Shown one piece after another: positions 37,101-46,112 of a stretch of DNA of 64,000 nucleotides (position 1 is the first letter of the stretch; each line of letters opens with the position of its first letter). Made by a program: the position numbers and the translations under genes. The notes under the pieces are model-generated. The model had not been told where the DNA came from. It saw only the letters and a list, made by a program, of their open reading frames with translations, and searched no databases. Source of the stretch: Armatimonadota bacterium (GTDB lineage Bacteria > Armatimonadota > UBA10988); NCBI GenBank assembly GCA_016235455.1, contig JACRKZ010000012.1:43831-107830 (forward strand), written 5' to 3'.

Positions 37101-37733
37101 GGTGGTGCGCTGCTCGTGCAGCGGCTCCACCTGCAGGCGCAGTTCGGCGGTCAGGTCATCCACACGGGTCAGGCTGGCGGCGGTATCGTTGAGCCGGCGC
37201 AGCGTGTCGTCGCGCTGGGTGCGGTAGCGCTCGATGCCGGCCACTTCGTCCAACATGCGGCGGCGGTCGGCGGGGTCGATGGACAGCAGCGCATCGATCT
37301 CGCGCTGGCTGATGACCGAGAAGGCCGGCCGGCCCACGCCGGTGTCGAGGAACAGATCGACCACGTCGCGGCGGCGGCAGACGCGGTTGTTGAGGCGGTA
37401 TTCGGTCTCGCCATTGCGGTAGACGCGGCGGCCGACGCTGACTTCGGCCATGTCGAGGGGCAACGAGCCGTCGGCGTTGTCGACGGTCAGCGTAACCTCG
37501 GCGTAGCTCAGGGGGCGCCGACCCGAGGAGCCGGCGAAGATGACGTCGGCCGGCTCGCTGGCGCGGATGGCACTGAGGCGACGTTCGGCGAGCACCCACA
37601 GCAGCGCATCGGCGCAGTTGGATTTGCCGCTACCGTTCGGTCCGATGATGGCGGTGATGCCGTCATCGAACACGAACTCGGTGGCGTCGGCGAAGGTCTT
37701 GAAGCCGTAGAGCTCCAGGCGTTTGAGGCGCAT
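34170..37733 (-). CDS. smc: Chromosome segregation protein SMC
   Basis: A 1187-residue SMC ATPase, full length for the family. It has the N-terminal Walker A GPNGSGKS at 31-38, a long coiled coil and a hinge at about 500-650 (PVADVLDVADGCDAALEAAL, GGRATFLPMDLLERP). A second coiled coil leads to the C-terminal head with signature LLSGGERA near 1094 and Walker B FCLLDELDAPLDEAN. It organises and segregates chromosomes, normally with ScpA and ScpB, which are not in this window. It starts 12 bp after the HEAT-repeat gene and is probably in one operon with it. Confidence 0.98.
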   Translation of the reverse strand: MRLKRLELYGFKTFADATEFVFDDGITAIIGPNGSGKSNCADALLWVLAERRLSAIRASEPADVIFAGSSGRRPLSYAEVTLTVDNADGSLPLDMAEVSVGRRVYRNGETEYRLNNRVCRRRDVVDLFLDTGVGRPAFSVISQREIDALLSIDPADRRRMLDEVAGIERYRTQRDDTLRRLNDTAASLTRVDDLTAELRLQVEPLHEQRTTAQRFLELRARFEGLKLSLQVKDHALSGKRLERLREEMAGLDDAVTAAQAGLAELEAGEQGWRLELLALDEQLGTARGALHEAQLAAERHEADTRLRAEQEHNLSQRLAEADEAERRRADLLADEAERDSADAAEAERLLGELAALKTALEQRREASIAAKQAEDAVQGQASALRAELAQLDRQLATARAQRDSAAEALASATRRLEDLASRGQSAAERQATEQIKVEAAEAAVAAAEQAQAAANESRAQCAAQVTASEARLAELRKRAAAQQEVLGEARGRLSALVAAAQSYQGLFAGVKAVLQARDRGRLKTDFDPVADVLDVADGCDAALEAALGPRLQDLICAGGEDARAAIDLLKAERGGRATFLPMDLLERPGEPGDLSRLRRLPGVVGHALDLVTCDAYFETVRRHLLWNIVVVEDLEAGLGVRRAGFDRLVIATRDGDLIRPSGAITGGSREERGPTLLSRKRELERLEDEVQRREAEQTGLTAEQATSAAEHEAAQTAQREAGHAVYAAQKALSEAERARLQARAALARAESEAGRLGESETQLRADAERAQERMAQAEQAHATASTGREALVAGLAEHDAQYQAARVTRELADQALAAERVSTARVESRLQALGESAQRRAVARERAVREAERAVAERDSWQASIARLRGELEAAQTRHDDLLATVRAASAVVDGLRGQHQELAGRLETGTTELRAARGAQQAALEARHRAELREAQAVAELAHLEQALAEDHPGLTMAQAAERAEPIANRAEAAGELQALREAIGELGDVNVGAIEEYDRVTERIVFYEREKADLQRARDDLLLVMAEIDVVSRERLAQAFEAVNREFDTLFKRVFGTEGTGALAWCDPDNFLESGIEVMVQMPGKRTQNLTLLSGGERAMTTITLLMSMFRVKPTPFCLLDELDAPLDEANLRKYRELLDEFAQSSQFIVITHNPETTRAANTLYGITMAEPGVSRAYSHRVTAA

Positions 37734-37745
37734 CAGGTAGAATGC

Positions 37746-39278
37746 CTAGAACGCCTCGGGCGTGTCGTCTTCTTCGTCCGCCCACGGCTCCTCGTCCTCG
37801 GCGGCCGGCTCATTTTCGTCGTCCTCGTCCTCGTCGTCGTCGTCCAGGTCGGCCCCGAGCAGCGGCTCGCCATCGTCGTCGAACCCGTCCAGATCGGCAT
37901 TGAGCCGGCGCGACGACCGCTCGCGCACGGGCGCGGTCGGCGCCACGTCGCCCACGGCGGTGCGCACCCGGCCCAGCGCCACGCGCGCGGCCTCGCGCAC
38001 GTCGCCGTCCTGGTCCTTCTCCGCGATTTCGAGGGCATGGCGCGAGCGGCTGTCGCCCAGCTTGCCCAGCGCCTCAATGACCTTGGCCTTGACGGCAGCC
38101 TTCTCGTCGGCCGCGGACAGAATGAGCGGGATGACCGCTTCGGGGCTGCCCAGCTTGCCCAGCGCTTCGGCGCAGAAGGCGCGCACGCTCCATTCGCTGT
38201 CGCGCAGACCGTGCACCAACGGCTCCACGGCCGCCGGATCCTCAAGTTCCAGCAGCGCCTGGGCTGCCTGCAGCCTCACCATGGCATTGGAATCGTCGAG
38301 CATGTCCGACAGCGCCTCGACCGCCACCGGGCCGCCCAGGTCGCGCAGGGCGTTGATGGCTACCGAGCGGATGTCGCGGTGCTTTTCCTTGAGCAACGGC
38401 AGCAACGAACGCACGGCGCGCTGCACGTCGACATGGCCGACCTTGCCCAGCGCTTCCGCGGCATAGTGGCGGACCCGCGGGTCGTGGTCGTCCAGCGCCT
38501 CGACCAGCGCGTCGAACGAGCGCGCATCGCCCAGCCGGCCCAGCGCGTCGGCGGCGTGAAGCCGGCCATGGGCGCTGTCGTGGCGCAGCAGACCAATCAG
38601 CTCGGCCACCGCGTCGGGGCCGATCTTGACCAGCGCCTGCACGGCGGTGTCGCGCAGGTCGCCCGACGAGCTGGTCAGCGACATGACCAGCTTGGGGATG
38701 GCCTGGGCACTGCCGATCTCGCCCAACGCCTCGGCGGCGTAGCGGCAGAGCTCAACGTTGTCGTCGTCGAGCATGTCGATGAGCCGGGCCGTGGCGCCGG
38801 ACGCCTTGATCTTGCCCAGCGCGCGCGCGGCCTGCTTGCGCACCTCGGCGTCGTCGTCGCCCAGCGCGCCGACCAGCGCATCGAGCGCCGACAGGTCGGC
38901 AATGAGCCCGAGCGTCTCGGCGGCGCGCCGGCGCATCTTGGCATCCTTGTCGACCAGCTTCTCGACCAGGGTCGGCACGGCCTTGACGCCCATGGCGGCC
39001 AGGGCCTCGACGCCCTTGCGCTGCACGTTGACGCTGGGATCAGCCAGCGTCTCGACCAGCGGGGTCAAGGCGCGCTCGGAGCCCAACTCACCCAAGGCCC
39101 GGGCAGCGCCCATGCGGACCTGGAAGGAGCCGTCCTTGAGCGCGGTGCAAAGCGGCTCGGTGACATCCTCGCCGAGGCTCATGATGGCCTCGTGCGCCTT
39201 CTCCAACTCCGCCTCGTCGCGGCTGCGGAGTTGCTCGATCAGTTCATCAATGCTCAGCTTGTTGGCTGGCTTCGCCAT
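37746..39278 (-). CDS. HEAT-repeat (PBS lyase-type) scaffold protein
   Basis: A 510-residue cytoplasmic protein made of about 12-13 consecutive HEAT repeats of roughly 31 residues. Typical units are VRMGAARALGELGSERALTP, VRKQAARALGKIKASGATAR and VRHYAAEALGKVGHVDVQRA. An unusually acidic C-terminal tail of about 45 residues follows (DDDDEDEDDENEPAAEDEEP). No catalytic residues are seen; these proteins bind partners. ATG 39278 overlaps the end of the upstream gene by 32 bp, and smc follows after 12 bp. The arrangement suggests a partner for SMC, reminiscent of the HEAT subunits of eukaryotic condensin, but this is inference. Confidence 0.9.
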   Translation of the reverse strand: MAKPANKLSIDELIEQLRSRDEAELEKAHEAIMSLGEDVTEPLCTALKDGSFQVRMGAARALGELGSERALTPLVETLADPSVNVQRKGVEALAAMGVKAVPTLVEKLVDKDAKMRRRAAETLGLIADLSALDALVGALGDDDAEVRKQAARALGKIKASGATARLIDMLDDDNVELCRYAAEALGEIGSAQAIPKLVMSLTSSSGDLRDTAVQALVKIGPDAVAELIGLLRHDSAHGRLHAADALGRLGDARSFDALVEALDDHDPRVRHYAAEALGKVGHVDVQRAVRSLLPLLKEKHRDIRSVAINALRDLGGPVAVEALSDMLDDSNAMVRLQAAQALLELEDPAAVEPLVHGLRDSEWSVRAFCAEALGKLGSPEAVIPLILSAADEKAAVKAKVIEALGKLGDSRSRHALEIAEKDQDGDVREAARVALGRVRTAVGDVAPTAPVRERSSRRLNADLDGFDDDGEPLLGADLDDDDEDEDDENEPAAEDEEPWADEEDDTPEAF

Positions 39279-40038
39279 GGGTCGCCTCATCCTTCGGGCT
39301 CAACGGGCCCAATGCCTCACAAAGCTTGGTGCAGGCCGCCTCAACGTCGACCTTGGTGGCGGGCTTCTCGAGCGAGAGCGCGGCGCGCGCGGCGCCCAGC
39401 GCCGCCTTGGCGCCGGCCAACGGGCCGGTAGCGGCGCCCTTCTCGTCGGTGGCCGCGCCGTTGCCGCGCTCGGCCAGTTCGATGGTCAGCAGCGTGCGCT
39501 CCACGTCGTCGAGCTGGCTCAGCGCATCGCCCAAGTTGCCCACATGGGCCGAATCGAGCACCTTGCGGGCCTGCGCGGTCGCCGCGGTGGCACCATCGCG
39601 CTTGATCCCGGCCAGCGTGCCCTGCATCGTGCCGATGCGCAGGTTGGCCTCCTGCAAGGCCGCGCCACCGCCACCGCGCTGCGTGGCGAACACCACGGCC
39701 AGCACGATCACCAGCAGCACCGCCACGAGCGTCAGCAGCAGCCCCAGCCCGCCGCCCGGCGCAGCGCCATCAGCTTCGCTCGCCACCGGCGCGGCGGCCG
39801 GCTCGGCCGCGGGTTCGGGTGCGGGCGGCGGCGCGGGCGCAAGCTCCTCGAGTTCGGCCAGGAAGCCGCGGATCTGCTGGCAGGTGCGCGGTCCGATGCC
39901 GTAGTGGGCCCGGATGGCCTCGTCGGTCATGCCTCGGAAGTGCTCCAAGGGCAGCGCATCGGTGCCAAAGCGCATGGCCTGGAGTTCGCTGAGGCGGTCG
40001 ACGGTGTCGTTCTGAGGGGCGCTCGCTTGGTCGGACAT
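39247..40038 (-). CDS. Single-pass membrane protein with N-terminal helix-hairpin-helix-like segment
   Basis: A 263-residue protein. The N-terminal part (LPLEHFRGMTDEAIRAHYGIGPRTCQQIRGFLAEL) resembles a small helical, helix-hairpin-helix-like segment. A Pro/Ala-rich linker follows, then one transmembrane helix at about 98-120 (GLGLLLTLVAVLLVIVLAVV) and an extracytoplasmic Ala-rich helical region. GGGAG lies about 7 bp before ATG 40038. It is the first gene of an apparent operon with the HEAT-repeat protein and smc; its end overlaps the start of the former. Function is unknown; a membrane anchor for that system is one possibility. Confidence 0.7.
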   Translation of the reverse strand: MSDQASAPQNDTVDRLSELQAMRFGTDALPLEHFRGMTDEAIRAHYGIGPRTCQQIRGFLAELEELAPAPPPAPEPAAEPAAAPVASEADGAAPGGGLGLLLTLVAVLLVIVLAVVFATQRGGGGAALQEANLRIGTMQGTLAGIKRDGATAATAQARKVLDSAHVGNLGDALSQLDDVERTLLTIELAERGNGAATDEKGAATGPLAGAKAALGAARAALSLEKPATKVDVEAACTKLCEALGPLSPKDEATHGEASQQAEH

Positions 40039-40146
40039 GACCCACTCCCTTGACCGGATTAGCCCGCAAGATGATACCACACAACGGCCCGCCCGCCAAG
40101 GCGGGATCGTGCGGCGCGGCACCGTTTGTGTGGCGCTTGGGGCCTG

Positions 40147-42882
40147 TTAGCGCCTCAGAACCAGCATTGCGGTCTGCCATGGCGCCAACGACAGGGCCGC
40201 GGAGCGCCCGGCGGCGGGCAGGGCCTGGCCCGACACACGGTCGACAAGCCGGCTGGCCACATCGGTCAGTCGCGCGTCCCAGGTGAGCCTGGCGCGGCAC
40301 GGTGCGGCACTGGGGTTGTGCACCACCAGGTAGAGCGGGCCGCCGCGCTCGCGGCCGTAGCGTTCGCACACCAGCCCGCCGGGCGTGGCCTTGGCCAGCG
40401 TGACCGGCTCCCAGCCGGCGGCGCTCAGGTCGCGCAGCAGGGGCGCATAGCGGCGCATGAGCGGCCGGAAGGCCTCCAATCGCGCCAGGTCGGCTCCGTT
40501 GCCCGTGCCCGGCCAGACCGCATAGGGCAGATTGCGCGCGATGGCGCGCTCCTTGTCCGCCGTGCTCACCTCCGGCAGCAGATAGGCGTAGTTCATGTGG
40601 CTGAGTGGCTTGCGATAGGCCAGCGCTCGGCAGTAGGACAGGCGTTCGGCGTCGTGGAAGCTCTCCAGATCGCCACCCTCGCCCACACCGATGGCGTCGA
40701 GCAGGTGCGCATAGAAGATGTGACAGAAGGGGAACGTGTTGGCCTGCACCAGCTTGCCGCGCTGGTGCATGGCGTCGGCGATGGCGGTGTACAGCTCGTA
40801 GTGGGAGAACGCGCCGAGTTGGGCGGGCGCGCCGGTGCGGAAACTGGCGATCAGCGGTATGTCGGCCGTCGCCCAGTGCTCGGCGCGCGCATCCTCGGCG
40901 GTGTCGAACGTGCCCCAGCACAGACTGTCGAGGTAGGCGCCGTCCACGCGCGGGTCGCCCAAGGCCCGTTGACCCTCATGGTCGAACCACAGGCTGGCGC
41001 GCGACGGCCGGGGCAGCTCGGGATCGCCCGCGCAGTTGACCGCCACGCGGTCGGGCGGCGCGGCGTAGACGCTGGGTTCGCCCTCGCCGCCGATGTAGCT
41101 GTTGAGCGCGGCCTGGGCCAGCTCCGCGTCGGGCAGGCCCACGGGTTGGGTGGAGAAGGGGTAGTCGGTAAGCACCGTCACCGGCTGCGCGGCGCGCCGC
41201 AGCAAGTCGGCCAGGAGGTCGGGCAGGCGCAGCCGCCCCTGGTCGAAAGCGCCCGTGTGCTGCCAGAGCGTGCTCGGCTCGGCATACGTGAAGGACAATC
41301 CGCCGTGTACGTCGTCGAAGGCAACGCGGTCCTCGCTGAACGGCTCCTGCTCATGGAAGACCAGGCCCAGTTCCTCGGGCTGGGGCACGGCCGGGTTGAC
41401 CCACAGGTGCCACAGCCCCTCGCGGTCGACGCGGCGAGCGAAGAACTGTGGGTAGAGGTCGTAGTAGCGCTGGGCAGCGGCACGGAAGCCCCAGTCGGCC
41501 TCGGGCACGCGGCTCAACACGAAGCGGAACGACGCACGCGACGGGAACCGGCGAGTCCTGGCCGACAGGCCCAGGTCGAAGCGCACCACCAGCGCCCGGC
41601 GGCGCGCGCTGTGGTCGTAGTCCGTCGAACTGAGCCGTGGCCAGTCGAGCGGACGGGCCAGCATCAGCCCCGTACGCCCCCGGGTCAGCGCGCTCCAGGG
41701 GTAGACCGACATCAGATGCCCGCCATTGGCGCCGCTCAAGCCATAGCCGAAGGCGTGCTGGTACCGACCCTCCTCGGCCACGGCGCGGGCGTGGTTCAGG
41801 TCATCGCCCCACTGCCAGCCGGCAGCGTCGATGGGCAGCACCCAGGACACCACCACGGCCCGGTCGACGCCGCGCGTGTCGGCCAGCTCACCGGTGACCA
41901 CCAGCCGGTCGTCGCCGCCCTCGAGGCTGCCGCGCAGGGTCAGGCCCAGCGCCTCACAAGCCAGGTCGAGCACGGGCGACGGCGCCCTGTCGCCACGGCT
42001 GGCAAAGCGCTCGTAGCGCGGCGCCTCGGTGATGTCCCAGGCGTAGAAGCCGCCCGGTTCAGCGGCCAGCCGCGGCAGGGCCTGGCCGTCAAGCCGCACC
42101 GCGCGCGCCGCGCCGTCGGCGTCCAGATCGAGCGCCAGCCCATCGCGCGTGGTCACGACGCAGGTCGCCCGGGCGGCCGTTGGCGCCGCCTCGCGCGCGG
42201 ATTCCAGGGCGCGGTCCACCCCGGCGGTGCCGCGCGTGGCGGCACCCGCGGGCAGCGCGAGGTCAATCTCATCGAACTGCGCGCCGCGCAGCGTGTCGCC
42301 GGAATCGGCACGGAAGGACAGGTGCCCGGCGCTGCCCAGATCGTGGGCCAGCCAGTCGCTGGCCGCCACGGGTGTGCCATTCTCGGCGGTCAGGGCCAGT
42401 CGCACCCGCTCGGGCTCGTCGCTGACCACGACGTGGTACCAGGTGTCGGGCCGCAGCCCCTCGGCCGACCAGCGCGTGGCCCAACTGCCGGCCACGGTGG
42501 TCCACACGGCCAGAGCGTTCCGGTCGAACTCGAACCACCAGGCCGTGCCCTCGGCCCGGGCGTGGGACACGACCAGGCGGTAGCCCCCGGCCTCCTCGGC
42601 TGGCTGGCGGAAGTCGAACGCCAGCCGGTAGGGCTGGCTGAGCGCCTGACGCAACTCGAGGCCGGCGTTGCCCGGTTGGGCCCGCGCATGGATGGCCCGA
42701 CCGGCCCCACGTGGCTCGAAGATCGGTGCGGCGCCGCCCACGGGGAGCGTCGACCAGACAGAAGTATCGAGCCCTCCGGCATCGAATGTCTCGTGCAGGG
42801 CAGTGCGCCAGTCTGGTGTCTGGGCTGACGCGGGCCACAGCACCAGGGCAAGAGCGAGGGCGGTGAACAGTCGGCGACACAT
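40147..42882 (-). CDS. Secreted putative glycoside hydrolase with N-terminal lectin-like domain
   Basis: A 911-residue exported protein. A signal peptide (MCRRLFTALALALVLWPASA) is followed by a LamG/concanavalin-like domain to about residue 200 (ETFDAGGLDTSVWS, YRLAFDFRQP). A beta-sandwich region precedes a barrel-like C-terminal half with repeated acidic and aromatic motifs (DGAYLDSLCWGTFD, GAFSHYELYTAIADAMHQRG). It resembles large uncharacterised glycosidases of Armatimonadota and Planctomycetota; DGAYLDSL may hold a catalytic Asp. No CAZy family is assigned with confidence. AGGGG lies 7 bp upstream of ATG 42882, which decides against an in-frame ATG 21 bp earlier. It is divergent from the gene at 43098. 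Confidence 0.68.
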   Translation of the reverse strand: MCRRLFTALALALVLWPASAQTPDWRTALHETFDAGGLDTSVWSTLPVGGAAPIFEPRGAGRAIHARAQPGNAGLELRQALSQPYRLAFDFRQPAEEAGGYRLVVSHARAEGTAWWFEFDRNALAVWTTVAGSWATRWSAEGLRPDTWYHVVVSDEPERVRLALTAENGTPVAASDWLAHDLGSAGHLSFRADSGDTLRGAQFDEIDLALPAGAATRGTAGVDRALESAREAAPTAARATCVVTTRDGLALDLDADGAARAVRLDGQALPRLAAEPGGFYAWDITEAPRYERFASRGDRAPSPVLDLACEALGLTLRGSLEGGDDRLVVTGELADTRGVDRAVVVSWVLPIDAAGWQWGDDLNHARAVAEEGRYQHAFGYGLSGANGGHLMSVYPWSALTRGRTGLMLARPLDWPRLSSTDYDHSARRRALVVRFDLGLSARTRRFPSRASFRFVLSRVPEADWGFRAAAQRYYDLYPQFFARRVDREGLWHLWVNPAVPQPEELGLVFHEQEPFSEDRVAFDDVHGGLSFTYAEPSTLWQHTGAFDQGRLRLPDLLADLLRRAAQPVTVLTDYPFSTQPVGLPDAELAQAALNSYIGGEGEPSVYAAPPDRVAVNCAGDPELPRPSRASLWFDHEGQRALGDPRVDGAYLDSLCWGTFDTAEDARAEHWATADIPLIASFRTGAPAQLGAFSHYELYTAIADAMHQRGKLVQANTFPFCHIFYAHLLDAIGVGEGGDLESFHDAERLSYCRALAYRKPLSHMNYAYLLPEVSTADKERAIARNLPYAVWPGTGNGADLARLEAFRPLMRRYAPLLRDLSAAGWEPVTLAKATPGGLVCERYGRERGGPLYLVVHNPSAAPCRARLTWDARLTDVASRLVDRVSGQALPAAGRSAALSLAPWQTAMLVLRR

Positions 42883-43014
42883 GGCGGCACCCCTGGGGAA
42901 CACGTCGTTCGGCTGAGGCTAGCACCAGAGCGAGTGCGCGGCAACAGGCCTCTTGGATGGGTCAGACTGCAGGAGGAATGGCCGATTTGCGGTGTTAGCC
43001 GCCACTCTTGCGAA

Positions 43015-43043
43015 TTGCGACGGTCATACACCTATGGTATAGT
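43015..43043 (+). promoter_or_regulatory. Sigma-70-type promoter for the operon at 43098
   Basis: TTGCGA at 43015-43020 and TATAGT at 43038-43043 are separated by exactly 17 bp, in an AT-richer patch of a 215-bp divergent intergenic region. Transcription would start near 43050, about 48 bp before the GTG start at 43098. Confidence 0.6.
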
Positions 43044-43097
43044 GACCGGCGTCCTTGTGCAGGGGTAGCAGGTCGTCTAGAAGAGGGAGCCAGGACG

Positions 43098-46000
43098 GTG
43101 CGGCAACACATTTCGCGGACCCGAGCCATTCGAAGCTGGGCCGTTCTCCTCGTGACACTCCTCACAGCGCCGAGTTGGGCAGCGGTCGCGCTGGCCGACG
43201 CCAAGGCGTTGCCAACGGGCGGGGCGGCCGGTCGGCCCGCGATCTCGCCTGATGGCACGCTGGTCGCGTTCGTCTCCGACCGTGAGGGCGCCGACAACCT
43301 GTACGTCGTGCCCTTGGCCGGCGGCACGCCCAAGGCGTTGACCCGCGAAACGCGCGCTGGCGTCCGCATGGACACGCCGCGCTGGTCGCCCGACGGCGCG
43401 TTCCTGGTCTACTCGTCGAACAAGGGTGCCGAAGGCGGGCTCGACCTGTGGACCATCGGCGCCGACGGCCAGCGCGACGAAGCGCTGACCAAGGACGCCG
43501 CCGTGGACTGGATGCCCTCGTGGTCGCCGGACGGCAAGACCATCGCCTTCGTTTCCGACCGCGACGGCAACGACGGCCTGTGGCTGATCGGTACCGACGG
43601 CAGCGGCCTGCGCAAGATCGCCGAAATGGCCTATGAGCCGGCCTACAGCCCCGACGGCAAGAGCATCGCCGCCTATCAGGTGCGTGCCGGCGGCGATGGC
43701 CTGTACCTCTTTGACGCGGCCGGCACGGCGCAGCCCCGGCTGCTGCTGGGCGGCGGACGCATGCCCGCCTGGAGCCCCGACGGGCGCAGCGTGGTGGCGG
43801 TCAAGACCGACGACGGCGGCACCCGCCTGTGGCAGGTGGACGTGGTCAAGGGCAGCGCCGAGCCGCTGAGCGACGCCGCGCCGTCGCTGGCCTGGCCGGT
43901 GTGGGGCAAGGGCGGCGTGCTGGTCTATGAGGCCAAGCCGAGCACCCAGCGCCAACTGTTCCTGCTCACCCCGCCCGAAGTGCGCGCGGTGACCAACATC
44001 GTCGAGCCGCTGGCCGGCGCCACGGTGCGCGGCGGTGTGACGGTGCGAGTACGCGTCGGCGCCGAAGGTGGCCGCATTGCCACTTGGGCACTCGAGTTTG
44101 GCAAGGGCGCCAACCCCGATACGTGGAGCCCCCTGGCCGACGGCACCGGCGCCGTGGACGGCCCGGCCGCCACATGGAACACCAGTGGCCTCGAAGGCGC
44201 CTACACGCTGCGCCTGACCACGGTGACCGAGGGCGGCGAAACGGCGGTCAGCGTCGTGCCTGTCACGGTCTACGGCCAGTACGGCGTGCTCTGGCAGAAC
44301 CACAGCATCGCCCAGGCCATGACCGTCGGTCAGACGATCGACGCCGAGGTGACACTGCGTAACAACGGCACCATGACCTGGCGCAATGACGGCGCCTTCG
44401 CCGTGGCCGGCGGCTACCAGTGGCTGGACGCCGGCGGTGTGCCGGTCTCGGGCGAGGCCCCGCTGGCGGCGCTGCCGCAGGCCGTGCCGGCGGGCGAGCA
44501 GGCCAGCCTGCGCGTCAAGATCACCGCGCCGACCTCGCCGGGCCGCTACACGCTGCGCTTCGACCTGCGCCAGGGCGGCCAGGTCTGGTTCCATGAGCAG
44601 GGCGCTCGCCCGCTCGACGTGCCGGTGGCGGTGACGCTGTCACACGCGGCTGAAATTGACGTGCCGGCGGTGCCGGCGGTGATGGTGCCCGGCCAGATCT
44701 ACTCGGTCGAGGCCCGCGTCACCAATCGTGGCACCGAGCCCTGGCCGGCGGCGGCCAACGGCGCGGCCGTGGCGGCCGACACGGTGGTGCTGGCCACGCG
44801 CTGGCGCGACATCGATGGTGGCCTGGTGGACTCCCCGCCGGCGGTGACGCCGTTGCTCAAGGCGCTGCCCGCGGGCGAATCCGCGGTGGTCCTGGCCCAG
44901 GTGCAGGCGCCGTCGACCAACGGCCGCTACCTGATGAGCTTCGAAGTGCGCGACCAACTCGGCTCGTTCGGGCCGCAGAGCGCCATCTCGCCGCAAGTGG
45001 CGGTGTCGGTCTCGTCGCCCTACAGCGCGATGTTCGGTGATCACACCACGCCGGGCCGCATGTTCCCCGGTGAGCTGGTGCCCGTGACCGTGCAGTTGCG
45101 CAATACCGGCGCGCTGCGCTGGCGGGCTGACGGCGCCACCGCGGTGCGGCTGGTGACACGCTGGGTGGACGAGAAGGGCCGGCCCGCCTCGGCGAGCAAC
45201 CTGCCCACGCCGCTGCCCTACGATGTGCCCGCCGGCCAGACAGCTTCGGTCTCGGCGCGCTTGCAGAGCCCGTCCGAGCCCGGCGAGTACGTGCTCGTGT
45301 GGGATCTGGAGCAGGCTGGTGGCCGGCGCTTTGGCGAGATGGGCAACACGGCGCTCAAGGTGCCGGTGATGGTCGGCGCGCCGACCCACGGCGTGCGCTG
45401 GGAGCAAGGCAACCATCCCACCAGCCTGGTGGTCGGCTCGGTCTACACGGCCAACATCCGGCTCACCAACACGGGCTCCATGACCTGGCCCGCCGAAGGC
45501 GCCGAGCGCGTCCGCCTGGGCTATCGCTGGGTGGCGCCCAACGGGATGGAGGTGGCCAGTCAGCCGCTGTTCACCGACCTGGAGAAGGCGGTCGATGGTG
45601 GCCAGACCGTGACGCTGACAGCGCGCCTCAAGGCGCCTGAGCGGCCCGGCAGCTACCTGATCAAGTGGGACCTGTACCAGATGGGCTACGACTACTTCTC
45701 GGCGCGCGGCGCGGCCACCATGGACGTGCCGGTGTCGGTGGATGTGGTCTACGGCTGCCACTGGCTGAGCAACGACACGCCCTCCAAGGTGGCTGCCAAC
45801 CAGCGCTACCGGGTCAACCTGCGGCTGCAGAACACGGGCACCATCCCGTGGGAAGCCGGCGGCGCGGTGCCCGTGCAGGTGGTCTATCGCTGGGTCAACG
45901 CGGCCGGTACCACGGTCGCCGTGACCGACGCGGCGGTGGCCAAGCTGCCGGCGTTGGTGCAGCCCGGTGAGAGCGTGGACGTCAGCGCCTTCCTGGTGGC

Positions 46001-46112
46001 GCCCAAGGAGCGCGGCCGGTTCGACCTCGAGTGGGACCTGCAGTTCGCCGGGACGCTGCTGTTCAGCGACAAGGGCGTGGCGGCGCTGCGGGTGCCGGTC
46101 ACGGTCGAATGA
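43098..46112 (+). CDS. Exported TolB-like propeller protein with five NBR1-type Ig (FW) domains
   Basis: A 1004-residue exported protein with a signal peptide ending near WAAVALA. Residues about 45-290 form a TolB/WD40-like propeller with repeats such as GRPAISPDGTLVAFVSDREG, MPSWSPDGKTIAFVSDRDG and EPAYSPDGKSIAAY. A short Ig-like linker follows, then five tandem domains of about 120-125 residues each. These carry the NBR1 FW signature (VTLRNNGTMTWRNDG, VQLRNTGALRWRADG, IRLTNTGSMTWPAEG, LRLQNTGTIPWEAGG). FW domains bind partners or ligands in eukaryotic NBR1; bacterial roles are largely unknown. GTG 43098 follows a GAGGGAG ribosome binding site. The stop overlaps the start of the next gene by ATGA, so expression is coupled to the GT39-like genes. 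Confidence 0.85.
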   Translation: MRQHISRTRAIRSWAVLLVTLLTAPSWAAVALADAKALPTGGAAGRPAISPDGTLVAFVSDREGADNLYVVPLAGGTPKALTRETRAGVRMDTPRWSPDGAFLVYSSNKGAEGGLDLWTIGADGQRDEALTKDAAVDWMPSWSPDGKTIAFVSDRDGNDGLWLIGTDGSGLRKIAEMAYEPAYSPDGKSIAAYQVRAGGDGLYLFDAAGTAQPRLLLGGGRMPAWSPDGRSVVAVKTDDGGTRLWQVDVVKGSAEPLSDAAPSLAWPVWGKGGVLVYEAKPSTQRQLFLLTPPEVRAVTNIVEPLAGATVRGGVTVRVRVGAEGGRIATWALEFGKGANPDTWSPLADGTGAVDGPAATWNTSGLEGAYTLRLTTVTEGGETAVSVVPVTVYGQYGVLWQNHSIAQAMTVGQTIDAEVTLRNNGTMTWRNDGAFAVAGGYQWLDAGGVPVSGEAPLAALPQAVPAGEQASLRVKITAPTSPGRYTLRFDLRQGGQVWFHEQGARPLDVPVAVTLSHAAEIDVPAVPAVMVPGQIYSVEARVTNRGTEPWPAAANGAAVAADTVVLATRWRDIDGGLVDSPPAVTPLLKALPAGESAVVLAQVQAPSTNGRYLMSFEVRDQLGSFGPQSAISPQVAVSVSSPYSAMFGDHTTPGRMFPGELVPVTVQLRNTGALRWRADGATAVRLVTRWVDEKGRPASASNLPTPLPYDVPAGQTASVSARLQSPSEPGEYVLVWDLEQAGGRRFGEMGNTALKVPVMVGAPTHGVRWEQGNHPTSLVVGSVYTANIRLTNTGSMTWPAEGAERVRLGYRWVAPNGMEVASQPLFTDLEKAVDGGQTVTLTARLKAPERPGSYLIKWDLYQMGYDYFSARGAATMDVPVSVDVVYGCHWLSNDTPSKVAANQRYRVNLRLQNTGTIPWEAGGAVPVQVVYRWVNAAGTTVAVTDAAVAKLPALVQPGESVDVSAFLVAPKERGRFDLEWDLQFAGTLLFSDKGVAALRVPVTVE

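Noticed and set aside
34269..39431. A 1720-residue open frame on the plus strand opposite smc and the HEAT gene
   Set aside because: It is the antisense shadow of strongly recognised SMC and HEAT-repeat sequences. High GC removes stop codons from the opposite strand; its own composition (Gln/Leu/Ala/Gly-rich, no motif) is not that of a protein family.
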